Positions 33,876 to 40,915 of a stretch of DNA of 40,915 nucleotides are shown one piece after another; positions within the stretch are counted from its first letter, which is position 1, and each line of letters starts with the position of its first letter. The notes under the pieces are model-generated. The model had not been told where the DNA came from. It searched no databases and saw only the letters and a program-made list of their open reading frames with translations. The stretch is from positions 1-40,915 of the forward strand of contig BLLX01000009.1 in the NCBI GenBank assembly GCA_011959405.1, written 5' to 3'. The position numbers were made by a program, and so were the translations under genes. The DNA is from Muribaculaceae bacterium (GTDB taxonomy: Bacteria > Bacteroidota > Bacteroidia > Bacteroidales > Muribaculaceae).

Positions 33876-36026
33876 TTAGAGTCTGATTTTGGCGGATGTT
33901 CCGTCAGGAAGATGGATGATGTAGACTCCGGGAGTTGTGGCTGTCGAATAAGCGTTCATACCGGGCTCCGCATTCCACGATGCTACATGTGTTCCGCTTG
34001 CAGTGTACAGTCCGACATTTCCTGAAACCGGGCTCACACAGTGGATAACGGATCCTTCGGTCCATACGCGGGCCGCGTCATCGGCCGACACAGCCGGAGC
34101 GTCGAGTGATGATCCGCCGTTTATTAGATACTGTATTCCTTTGTAGGCGTTCAGCTTGCCATAACCAGCAGAATTGTTCGGAATATCGGTGCCGGTATGT
34201 TTATCGGCTGTCGATGATGCTTTTATGACGTCAAGCGCTTCTTCGGGAGTGAGATCAGGTTTGGCTTCAAGCCACAGGGCTATCGAGCCTGTCACTGCCG
34301 GAGCGGCCATGGATGTACCTGCATCAATGGCATAATAGTAGGCTTTGCCTTGGGAATCATATGTGCGGTCAATGCTTTGGTCGGGAGCAAAACCGCCAGT
34401 CGCATCATATTGGCTTACAGCCGATACAACGATCATTCCGCCGGCAATGACTTCCGGTTTTAAGCGTCCGTCTGCTGTGGGGCCGTGGCTGGAGAAAGGA
34501 GATACTTCGTCAAGGGTGATATAGTCGAAAGAGTAGATGTTGTTGGGATTCCAGTAGGGCCTTACAGCCTTGCGGGTGTTGAAAGATCCCACTGATATTA
34601 TTCTCTTGGCAGTGCCGCCTATTTCTCCGGCGCTCATGTCGTAATCGCCGTCGGTCCATCCGGTGCGGTTGGCCGATGTGAAACTTTCGGCGCCGACATT
34701 CCACATGTTCACTTCATGGCCGTCTTCTCCTTCGATTATAATGCACGGTTTGCGGTTTGCCGCCATTTCGTCGGCATTTACTTCTATGTAAACATTCGGA
34801 CGGTTGAAATCATTGGTGACTGTGTACATGAAGAATACGCATTCGGCTCCGCAATCATCGTAGTGAAACGATGCGAAATCCTGGGTGTCTGTTTCTGTAG
34901 AGAAAAATTCGGACTGTGCTACTATACGTCCTTTCAGTGGATCTGCTATGCCGACTTTGACTTTTAGGTTTGACCCGGTGTCGCCCCATATTTCAAGCGC
35001 TGTGGCTTCCTTGGCCTTGTCGGACGAATAGGCAAGCATGGTTTTGACTGTGTTGTCGCTGTCGGTGAATTTCTTATGTACGTGCATCTTGGATTCGCCT
35101 TCATTGCCTACGGCTCCTACTATGATGCGTCCGGGGCCTGTCAGCTCGTCAATGAGCTTGTCGAGCGACGAAGTGCCGTCATGCGGACCCATGTGGGAGC
35201 CGAGACTCATGTTTATGACACACGGTTTGTCGACTTCATCAGCGTATTCAAAGATATATTGTATGGCGTTGGCCACATCCGAACTGTTTGTGCCGAAACT
35301 TACAAATACGATCTCGGCATCCGGTGCTATGCCTGAATTTTTGGTCTTAGGGTCACTTCCGGTTGCTATGTTGGTGACATGTGTGGCATGAAATCCGTTG
35401 CCTGAATCGCATGTCGCAGCCACTATTTCGTCGTATGACGACAACTCGACGCCATATCCGTATTTAGCCGGAGCCTTTCCCGTGGAACTTGACTGATTCC
35501 AGACACGTTTGATGCGCAGTCCTTCGCCGGAAGCGTCGCGGAATGCCATGTGATTGTATTCCAGTCCGAGGTCTACAATGCCTATGACGACACCTTTGCC
35601 TGTGTAGGCTTTGGGGAGGTCTGTGCCTGATTGTATATAGTCGACCTGTGCTTCTTTTTTCACACGTTCGCATAGAAGGTTGACCGGTACGCCGGCTTCC
35701 ACAAAATCGATCTCATTCAGTGAACTTATCCGGCGCAACTGGTCTATGGGTAAGGACGCTGTCACAGTGCCTTCATACTGCACCTGGACAGTGCCGCCAC
35801 ATTGACGTATGGAATCCAAGGCGGCAGGGTGGTTGTAACGTATGAACACACGGATTTCAGAGCCTGCCAGATCCGACTCGTCCTGCCCGGCCATGCCGTT
35901 GACTCTTGCTGCAGCTGCTGTCTTCGAGAGCATGGCTTCGGTAAAGGGCGATAGTTTTTGGGAGTATAAGGTCCCGGAAACTGTTGTCGCAAATATTAAT
36001 CCTAAAATTAAGGTTCTTTTATTCAT
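33876..36026 (-). CDS. secreted subtilisin-like (S8) serine protease with T9SS-type tail
   Basis: A 716-residue protease, last gene of the four-gene secreted operon. Signal peptide to about 22. A propeptide-like region covers about 25-125 (SEIRVFIRYNHP.., ending in LPIDQLRRISSLNEIDFVEAG). The catalytic triad is D152 (GIVDLGLEYNH), H213 (HATHVTNIATG; the usual HGTH is HATH here) and S572 (DAGTSMAAPAVTG), with oxyanion Asn308 in GAVGNEG. A long insertion (about 315-480) separates Asn308 and Ser572. The C-terminal ~75 residues end in PGVYIIHLPDGTSAKIRL, a type A T9SS sorting-domain pattern. It starts 28 bases after the upstream gene's stop. Confidence 0.93.
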   Translation of the reverse strand: MNKRTLILGLIFATTVSGTLYSQKLSPFTEAMLSKTAAAARVNGMAGQDESDLAGSEIRVFIRYNHPAALDSIRQCGGTVQVQYEGTVTASLPIDQLRRISSLNEIDFVEAGVPVNLLCERVKKEAQVDYIQSGTDLPKAYTGKGVVIGIVDLGLEYNHMAFRDASGEGLRIKRVWNQSSSTGKAPAKYGYGVELSSYDEIVAATCDSGNGFHATHVTNIATGSDPKTKNSGIAPDAEIVFVSFGTNSSDVANAIQYIFEYADEVDKPCVINMSLGSHMGPHDGTSSLDKLIDELTGPGRIIVGAVGNEGESKMHVHKKFTDSDNTVKTMLAYSSDKAKEATALEIWGDTGSNLKVKVGIADPLKGRIVAQSEFFSTETDTQDFASFHYDDCGAECVFFMYTVTNDFNRPNVYIEVNADEMAANRKPCIIIEGEDGHEVNMWNVGAESFTSANRTGWTDGDYDMSAGEIGGTAKRIISVGSFNTRKAVRPYWNPNNIYSFDYITLDEVSPFSSHGPTADGRLKPEVIAGGMIVVSAVSQYDATGGFAPDQSIDRTYDSQGKAYYYAIDAGTSMAAPAVTGSIALWLEAKPDLTPEEALDVIKASSTADKHTGTDIPNNSAGYGKLNAYKGIQYLINGGSSLDAPAVSADDAARVWTEGSVIHCVSPVSGNVGLYTASGTHVASWNAEPGMNAYSTATTPGVYIIHLPDGTSAKIRL

Positions 36027-36054
36027 TGTCGTGTTGTTTGAAATGTATGTGGTG

Positions 36055-37158
36055 TTAATCCCCGGTTACCGGACCGTCGTAATGCAGGATGATGTGTTCG
36101 TTGGTCCCTTTACGCGGATCGTCGTTTCCGGTACTGTGTGACGGTATTGTGTAATAGTTCAATACGTCCAGATGGAAATGATATGTTCCGTCGGCATCTA
36201 CCGAAAACGACAGTGTGCCGTTGTCCACATTGGTCATGTATTGGTAATTGGGGTTGGACTCCGGAATGGAGAACAGCTGAATGTGTCCGAACATGATGCT
36301 GAGTCCCAGATGGTCTGTGAGGTTGAAATCTCCTCCTTCGGGATGTGCGGCGATGAAATCTTCAAGAATGGATATTGTTCCGAAAGATTCGCCTGCCACA
36401 TAGCCGGAATCGCCGAAGTCAAATGTGAATTCAACAGCATTACCGCCGAGAGAGGATATTTTTTTTGAGACTTTTGATACGGACTCGACTGTAGGATTGC
36501 CAACGAGCTTTTCATCGGAATTGTAATAAAATGCTTCGTTGGAAAATTGATGTTTGGGTATCATTGCGTCTATAGAGGTGACGTCTGAGGGACGTCCGGA
36601 ACATTCGACACGCAAGGATGTGCCATCGTCGAATATCGCGTCTATGGCGATGGAAACCTGTCCGTTCTTGATGTTGCGCGAGGTGGTTATCTCTCCGGAT
36701 GTCACATCAATCCATCTTGTTTTTACCTCTCCGTCTTCATATTGAAGCAGCTGAAGTGAATAGCTCGATTTTTCAGCGGCAAGGTCGATCGTGCCAGTGT
36801 AGACTTTTGAAGGGCTCACCGACATGAGCACTCCGAATTCACCGGCTGTTATGTCAGCTGGATTTTCGGCGGTTTCAACTGTGCCGAAACCGAATGCCAC
36901 AGGTTGGCCTGTTTCGGTCGGGACAACTCTGAATATGGGGTTTATTATGGGAGTTACGATTGGATCTGCTCCCGGAAAGGTTACCATGAAGTCCTGTCGG
37001 ATTTCACGGACTTCAAAGCGTACGGAGGATACTGATTCAACAGGATATTCCACCGTGTTGCCGTTGGCAAGACGTATGATCATCATTTCCTCTTCGATCG
37101 CGGCAGTGAGTGTGGCGGCACATATAGCCGCGGCGGCGGATAACAAGGCTTTTTTCAT
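36055..37158 (-). CDS. unrecognised secreted protein
   Basis: A 367-residue protein with a signal peptide (to about 20, LTAAIEE). Directly after it comes a short module MMIIRLANGNTVEYPVESVSSVRFE, the 'xxLxxGxxxxYxxxxxxxxxF' type that opens many T9SS-linked Bacteroidales proteins; the operon's first gene has a similar module. The rest is beta-rich with no known domain. A C-terminal stretch (TNVDNGTLSFSVDADGTYHFHLDV) resembles the repeat-ending motif in the upstream neighbour (DGTVDIERDSDGKYTIVVDG). Unlike its neighbours it lacks a T9SS-type tail, ending in HYDGPVTGD. Third gene of the operon, 12 bases after the previous stop. Confidence 0.75.
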   Translation of the reverse strand: MKKALLSAAAAICAATLTAAIEEEMMIIRLANGNTVEYPVESVSSVRFEVREIRQDFMVTFPGADPIVTPIINPIFRVVPTETGQPVAFGFGTVETAENPADITAGEFGVLMSVSPSKVYTGTIDLAAEKSSYSLQLLQYEDGEVKTRWIDVTSGEITTSRNIKNGQVSIAIDAIFDDGTSLRVECSGRPSDVTSIDAMIPKHQFSNEAFYYNSDEKLVGNPTVESVSKVSKKISSLGGNAVEFTFDFGDSGYVAGESFGTISILEDFIAAHPEGGDFNLTDHLGLSIMFGHIQLFSIPESNPNYQYMTNVDNGTLSFSVDADGTYHFHLDVLNYYTIPSHSTGNDDPRKGTNEHIILHYDGPVTGD

Positions 37159-37170
37159 TGTCGTGGTACT

Positions 37171-38970
37171 TTATTTGGCGATTTTGAAGGAATGTCCGTT
37201 GATATTGAGCATGTAGATGCCGCCGTACAGACCTGAGATGTCGACTGTTTCGCCGTCAAAAGGAGCATGAACCGCTGCGCCGGATATGGTGTGGACGGTT
37301 ACTGTGGTGTTTGTGTCGGCGCCGTTGATGAGTATGCTGTTGGCGTCCTTGCGTGTGATGCTGATTCCGGATGCGTCGGCTGACACGTCATTTATGCCTG
37401 CCAGAACATCTTCCGGACTGTAAAGATATTCGACGGGGCCGGTCCATTCGCCGTCAATGTGGAATGATGCGTCGTCCATGAAATTGAATTTGATGGTATA
37501 TGTGCCATCGGCGTTTTTCATTACTCCGGCAGAGCCTTCGACTATGGGTGCATAGTTGTCCATTACAAGATATCTTCCGGGAATGAAATCCATGTATCGG
37601 GTGCCTGTAAGGTCGGTTTCATTGAAATGACCGTGCACCATTCTGTATGGAGCGTAGAATGTGTTCCATTTTTCTTCGGTCATGGTATAAGTCCCTTCAA
37701 GCAGATAAGGCTGTCCGAGTTTCTGCAGGAATTCGAAACGCATGATCTGTCCGCCGTTATCAACAATGGACTGGTCTTTGCCGGATGGCGAGCCGATGTC
37801 GAGAATAAGCGAATGGCAGTCTTCATTGGCGCCTTTTACGCCGTTGTAATACAGGCGTGCCACTTTGATCTGTGAAAGATCAGTCACAACGTCGTCTTCC
37901 AGTGTGGAAAGCGATGATTTATTGTCGTCGTCCGACATGTCTTTGACCGGAATGTCTGTGCCTTCAAACGTGCATTTGATGGTATGCCCGTAGGACGATA
38001 TGCCATCCACGACGATAGTGTATTTTCCGTCTGAGTCACGTTCGATATCCACTGTGCCGTCCGTAACGTATGAATAGCCGTAGTTGCTGTCGGCAAACAT
38101 TCCCGGACAATATTCCTGCACGTAGAAGCCGAAAGGAATGGTCATGCCCATATAGTCGATTTCTGTGCCTGGATAGAATGTCTCGCGTTTGAAATTACGC
38201 GCCATGGTGTAGTGCCCTGGAACTACTTCGGCAGTGTTTTTGTCATAGAACAGTTTGTTGAAAAGCTGTATTGCGAATTTCGTGCCGCTTGACTCCATCG
38301 CGGTGTTTTCGTCCATTTTGGAGGTGCACAGATAGAGATACATGGCTCCGGTGTTGGAGTCATACAGGTTGCCGTCGTAGACACCCATGGCATAGTTCAT
38401 CTTAACGTCGATGTTTTTTTTGAGCTGGGGCCATATCGATGGTGTCTCGCTGGTGTTGTCGAAGGCGATGTTGCCTTTATAGGATACTGCTACTGTCTGT
38501 CCGTTGATTGTCACTTCGGTGGAAAACGTGTAGAAATCATCCTCGTCTTTTTCTACAGTGATCGGTGCCGTCAGCGACGCATAGCTCTCGGCGTTGCCGT
38601 CTTGGTTGAAAGTATAGATGCACGAGATGTCATCGGCCACATAGGTCATGGGTTCGGTTCCGTCTCCCTTGGAGAATACGCCTGCGGGCACAAGGATAGG
38701 TTTTGTTTCGCATGGTGCGGCATAGAGGTCCAGAGTGAGGGCGTAGCCGGCGCCTGTCATTGATATTAGTCCGGCGTTATGGTCCCATTGGGCGGTGGCA
38801 TTGTCTGACAGGATCAGGTAGTAGTTTGCGATGTTTTCGCCGGTTTTCTCATAGAATCCGCCTATGTTTTTTATCATTGCGATTTCTGATGCGGAAGATT
38901 GTGCTCCGGTGGAGAATGTGGCTATTGCAGCCAACAGTAGGGCACGGCGTGTCAGAGTAGAAATTTTCAT
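37171..38970 (-). CDS. secreted three-repeat protein with T9SS-type tail
   Basis: A 599-residue protein with a signal peptide (to about 26). Three related units of 130-160 residues follow, at about 30-170, 178-335 and 350-515. Each begins with a strand and 'YY/YLYL..L' segment, then LPxGxY or VPxGxY (VPAGVF, VPGHYTM, LEGTYTM) and ends with a 'D.DGxYT(I)' strand pair. A C-terminal module from about 520 has the T9SS type A pattern (SITRKDANSILINGAD.., ISGAAVHAPF, DISGLYGGIYMLNINGHSFKIAK). I do not recognise the repeat as a named domain. It lies 14 bases after the first gene of the operon. Confidence 0.8.
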   Translation of the reverse strand: MKISTLTRRALLLAAIATFSTGAQSSASEIAMIKNIGGFYEKTGENIANYYLILSDNATAQWDHNAGLISMTGAGYALTLDLYAAPCETKPILVPAGVFSKGDGTEPMTYVADDISCIYTFNQDGNAESYASLTAPITVEKDEDDFYTFSTEVTINGQTVAVSYKGNIAFDNTSETPSIWPQLKKNIDVKMNYAMGVYDGNLYDSNTGAMYLYLCTSKMDENTAMESSGTKFAIQLFNKLFYDKNTAEVVPGHYTMARNFKRETFYPGTEIDYMGMTIPFGFYVQEYCPGMFADSNYGYSYVTDGTVDIERDSDGKYTIVVDGISSYGHTIKCTFEGTDIPVKDMSDDDNKSSLSTLEDDVVTDLSQIKVARLYYNGVKGANEDCHSLILDIGSPSGKDQSIVDNGGQIMRFEFLQKLGQPYLLEGTYTMTEEKWNTFYAPYRMVHGHFNETDLTGTRYMDFIPGRYLVMDNYAPIVEGSAGVMKNADGTYTIKFNFMDDASFHIDGEWTGPVEYLYSPEDVLAGINDVSADASGISITRKDANSILINGADTNTTVTVHTISGAAVHAPFDGETVDISGLYGGIYMLNINGHSFKIAK

Positions 38971-38984
38971 GTGTCTGGGTGGTA

Positions 38985-39488
38985 TTATTGTTTGATTATT
39001 TTGACTGGATTGTGACTGTCGGCAGTTACTATATATATTCCCGCACCAAGTCCGGAAATATTGAAAGTGACTGTGCCTGACACGGATTTGTCGCTTAGAA
39101 CGGTGACGCCGGAAGAGTTTCTTATGGTTGCGGAGGTTATATGTGCTCCGGTGATGCGAACTGTTGTGCCGTCATAGTGGAAATTGTAGTCCGTATCTGT
39201 GGCGACGGTTGAGTCGATTGAGCTTGCCGGGCCTTTGGTGAAGTCGAAATATGCTACTTCTGAACGCTCATAGGCGGTCTGAGAGCTGTTGCTGCTTACC
39301 AGCATCTGTGTACCGGAAAAAGTTATCTCGGGAATGCTGCTGAATACATAGTGCTCCTCGGATCCTGACTCAAGGTGAATTGTCAGTCTGGTGACGATTT
39401 CATCTTCGTTTCCGCCGGAATCGGCTTTGACGGAAGAAACACCCAATACGGCTATGAGACCGCTGCAAAGTAAAGTCTTGATGTTCAT
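38985..39488 (-). CDS. minimal secreted protein with T9SS-type tail
   Basis: A 167-residue protein that is nearly all signal. It has a signal peptide (to about 22), a short module (VTRLTIHLESGSEEHYVFSS, then IPEITFSGTQMLVSS) and a C-terminal T9SS type A domain (YNFHYDGTTVRITGA.., IRNSSGVTVL, FNISGLGAGIYIVTADS, KIIKQ), with no catalytic domain between. First gene of the operon; a -7 element lies 30 bases upstream. It may be a small surface adapter, or cargo without an enzyme. Confidence 0.8.
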   Translation of the reverse strand: MNIKTLLCSGLIAVLGVSSVKADSGGNEDEIVTRLTIHLESGSEEHYVFSSIPEITFSGTQMLVSSNSSQTAYERSEVAYFDFTKGPASSIDSTVATDTDYNFHYDGTTVRITGAHITSATIRNSSGVTVLSDKSVSGTVTFNISGLGAGIYIVTADSHNPVKIIKQ

Positions 39489-39517
39489 TTAATGTTGATA
39501 ACGTTCGGTTTTAATCG

Positions 39518-39551
39518 CAAATGTAAGGTTTATTTTAAAAATATTGACAAA
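39518..39551 (-). promoter_or_regulatory. promoter of the secreted-protein operon
   Basis: On the minus strand, TTTG (39551-39548) and TACATTTG (39525-39518) with a 22-base spacer, slightly longer than the usual 19-21. The first gene's ATG is at 39488. Confidence 0.5.
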
Positions 39552-39589
39552 TTTCAGCAACTTTTTCGATTTTTGTTGCATTTTGTAAA

Positions 39590-39633
39590 TAGAAAGTCCC
39601 TGACGCGGTGGAATGGAAGAACGCGTCAGGGAC
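39590..39633 (-). terminator. hairpin after the acyl-CoA ligase gene
   Basis: GTCCCTGACGCG (39596-39607) pairs with CGCGTCAGGGAC (39622-39633). On the minus strand it is followed by TTTCTATTTAC, a weak T tail. It separates the ligase from the secreted operon. Confidence 0.7.
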
Positions 39634-39662
39634 CGTGGAGAATCTGTTGTTGTGGTCAGGGG

Positions 39663-40915
39663 TCAGTAGCTGTACATGGCGGCTATGATGTCGGCATATC
39701 TGGAATTTACCACCGGTCGCCGGAGTTTGAGGGTGTTTGTCAGCTCTCCTGTCTCCATTGCGAACGGCACGGACAATAGCGTGAACCGCTTCACACGTTC
39801 GTATGGCGCGAAGTTGACCATGAGTTTGTCTATGCGGCTTTGAATGTGAGCATGGACTTGCTCGTTTTCAAGCAGTTCCTGTATGGAGTTGTATTTGATC
39901 TTTGCTTTTTCCGCAAATTCTTTGAGTGTTTCCATAGCGGGGACTATAAGGGCTGTGACAAATTTTCTGCGGTCACCGATCACTGCGACCTGTTCTATTA
40001 TAGGATCTGTGCCGAGACAGCTTTCTATGGCCTGTGGTGCGATGTATTTGCCATTGGATGTCTTGAACAGGTCTTTGATGCGGTCTGTCAGTGTGATTGC
40101 ACCGGATTCGTCGATTTGTCCGGCGTCGCCTGTGCGGAACCATCCGTCGGCAGTGAAGGCTTCTGCAGTCGCTTCCGGGCGGTTGTAATATCCGCGCATT
40201 ACGGTGGGTCCTTTGACCAGTACTTCGTCGTTTGGTCCGATTTTGACCATAACGTCACGCAGCGGAGTGCCCACAGATCCTATTTCATAGCCTGTGTGGG
40301 GAAAACACGACACTGTGGCCGTGGTTTCCGAGAGTCCGTAGCCTACGATCATGTTGATGCCCACAGATCTTACGAAAGTTACTATTTCCGGAGCTATCGG
40401 AGCTCCTGCCGTGGGGAAGAACATGCCGCGCTCCATTCCTATGACGTGGCGGAGTGCGTTGAACAGGTGCTTGCGGTAGAACTGATACTGGTGTTCGAGG
40501 AGCCAGGGCACTTTGGTGCCCACGCGCTTGTAGACGATATTGCGCTGATGGCCTATCTTCAGGGCGCGGCGCATCATCATGCGCTTGAATACGTTGAGCG
40601 ACGCTATTTTTTCATTTACGCCGGTATAGACTTTCTCCCAGAACCGGGGCACGGCACACATGCAGTTTGGCTGGGTTTCACGCAGGGATTGTTGCACACG
40701 TTGCGGATCCTGATTCACATATATCTCCACGTCGCGGTATAGACAGAAGCATGTCCATGCCATTTCAAAAATGTGGCTCAGCGGCAGAAAGCACATGGAT
40801 GTCATGCCCGGACGGACTTCCGGCAGACGTTCGCGGTGGATCTCCAGGGCGGCGTCGAAGTTGGCATGTGTGAGTATGGCGCCTTTCGGTTCTCCGGTGG
40901 TGCCGGAGGTGTAGA
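39663..40915 (-). CDS. long-chain fatty-acyl-CoA ligase, 5' part outside the window
   Basis: AMP-forming acyl-CoA synthetase, of which 417 codons are visible; the frame is open to the window edge, so the N-terminus is missing. The P-loop-like YTSGTTGEPKGA lies at the very edge (about 40913-40878). Then come LPLSHIFEM, VGYGLSETTATVSCFP (motif A5-like), YYNRPEATAEAFTADGWFRTGD (A7) and ITLTDRIKDLFKTSNGKYIAPQAIE (A8). An internal ATG at 40805 lies after the P-loop and is not the true start. A fatty-acid rather than short-chain substrate is inferred from overall resemblance to FadD/FAA1-type proteins. A hairpin lies 30 bases past the stop. Confidence 0.92.
   Translation of the reverse strand, partial: YTSGTTGEPKGAILTHANFDAALEIHRERLPEVRPGMTSMCFLPLSHIFEMAWTCFCLYRDVEIYVNQDPQRVQQSLRETQPNCMCAVPRFWEKVYTGVNEKIASLNVFKRMMMRRALKIGHQRNIVYKRVGTKVPWLLEHQYQFYRKHLFNALRHVIGMERGMFFPTAGAPIAPEIVTFVRSVGINMIVGYGLSETTATVSCFPHTGYEIGSVGTPLRDVMVKIGPNDEVLVKGPTVMRGYYNRPEATAEAFTADGWFRTGDAGQIDESGAITLTDRIKDLFKTSNGKYIAPQAIESCLGTDPIIEQVAVIGDRRKFVTALIVPAMETLKEFAEKAKIKYNSIQELLENEQVHAHIQSRIDKLMVNFAPYERVKRFTLLSVPFAMETGELTNTLKLRRPVVNSRYADIIAAMYSY

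Noticed and set aside
39840-40742. 300-codon plus-strand frame opposite the acyl-CoA ligase
   Set aside because: Cys/Phe/Tyr-rich shadow; the minus strand carries all the AMP-binding motifs.

Overview
The window looks like chromosomal DNA of a gut Bacteroidales bacterium, most likely Muribaculaceae-like (family placement is inference from gene content and roughly 50% G+C by eye). Supporting signs are the recurring Bacteroidetes promoter -7 element TAnnTTTG, weak Shine-Dalgarno sequences, secreted proteins with type IX secretion (T9SS)-type C-terminal tails, the T9SS regulator PorX, and a secreted mucin-active enzyme repertoire. No insertion sequence, phage gene, CRISPR array or rRNA was seen. 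One tRNA gene (Gln, anticodon TTG) is present.

Layout. 1-1.7 kb: an acyltransferase-3 membrane protein and a decayed small helix-turn-helix gene with two tandem in-frame stops. 1.7-4.8 kb: hpt, then adk overlapping two tandem sugar 3,4-ketoisomerase (FdtA/QdtA-type) genes and a DegT-family sugar aminotransferase, which together would make a 3-amino-3,6-dideoxyhexose nucleotide sugar. 4.8-6.4 kb: porX. 6.5-10 kb: a large secreted sialidase. 10-12.1 kb: a lytic transglycosylase (MltF type) and a DUF3332-like lipoprotein. 12.1-13.9 kb (minus): mtnN-luxS-AlbA_2 operon, i.e. S-adenosylhomocysteine detoxification and AI-2 precursor formation. 14.1-14.6 kb: tRNA-Gln and crcB. 14.8-19.5 kb: metG, ansA, a chorismatase/Rid-fold protein and a lipoprotein. 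19.6-22.6 kb: small membrane protein, PstS-like lipoprotein and TPR protein. 22.7-24.7 kb: prfA and pyrF. 24.9-29 kb: a giant M60 mucin-type metalloprotease. 29-33.8 kb: gpmI (minus), then GNAT, dgt and a TPM/zinc-ribbon membrane protein. 33.9-39.5 kb (minus): a four-gene operon of secreted proteins ending in a subtilisin-like protease; three of the four end in T9SS-type tails. 39.7 kb to the end: a truncated long-chain acyl-CoA ligase.

How the genes fit together. The sialidase and the M60 protease are complementary mucin-degrading enzymes and carry similar-looking beta-sandwich and trefoil-like accessory modules. Five proteins end in T9SS-type or short sorting-like tails, and porX lies in the same window, although no T9SS structural gene is present. 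The least explained parts are the secreted four-gene operon, the first FdtA paralogue that has lost a conserved His, the chorismatase-like protein, and promoters built into terminator-like hairpins ahead of prfA and the M60 gene.
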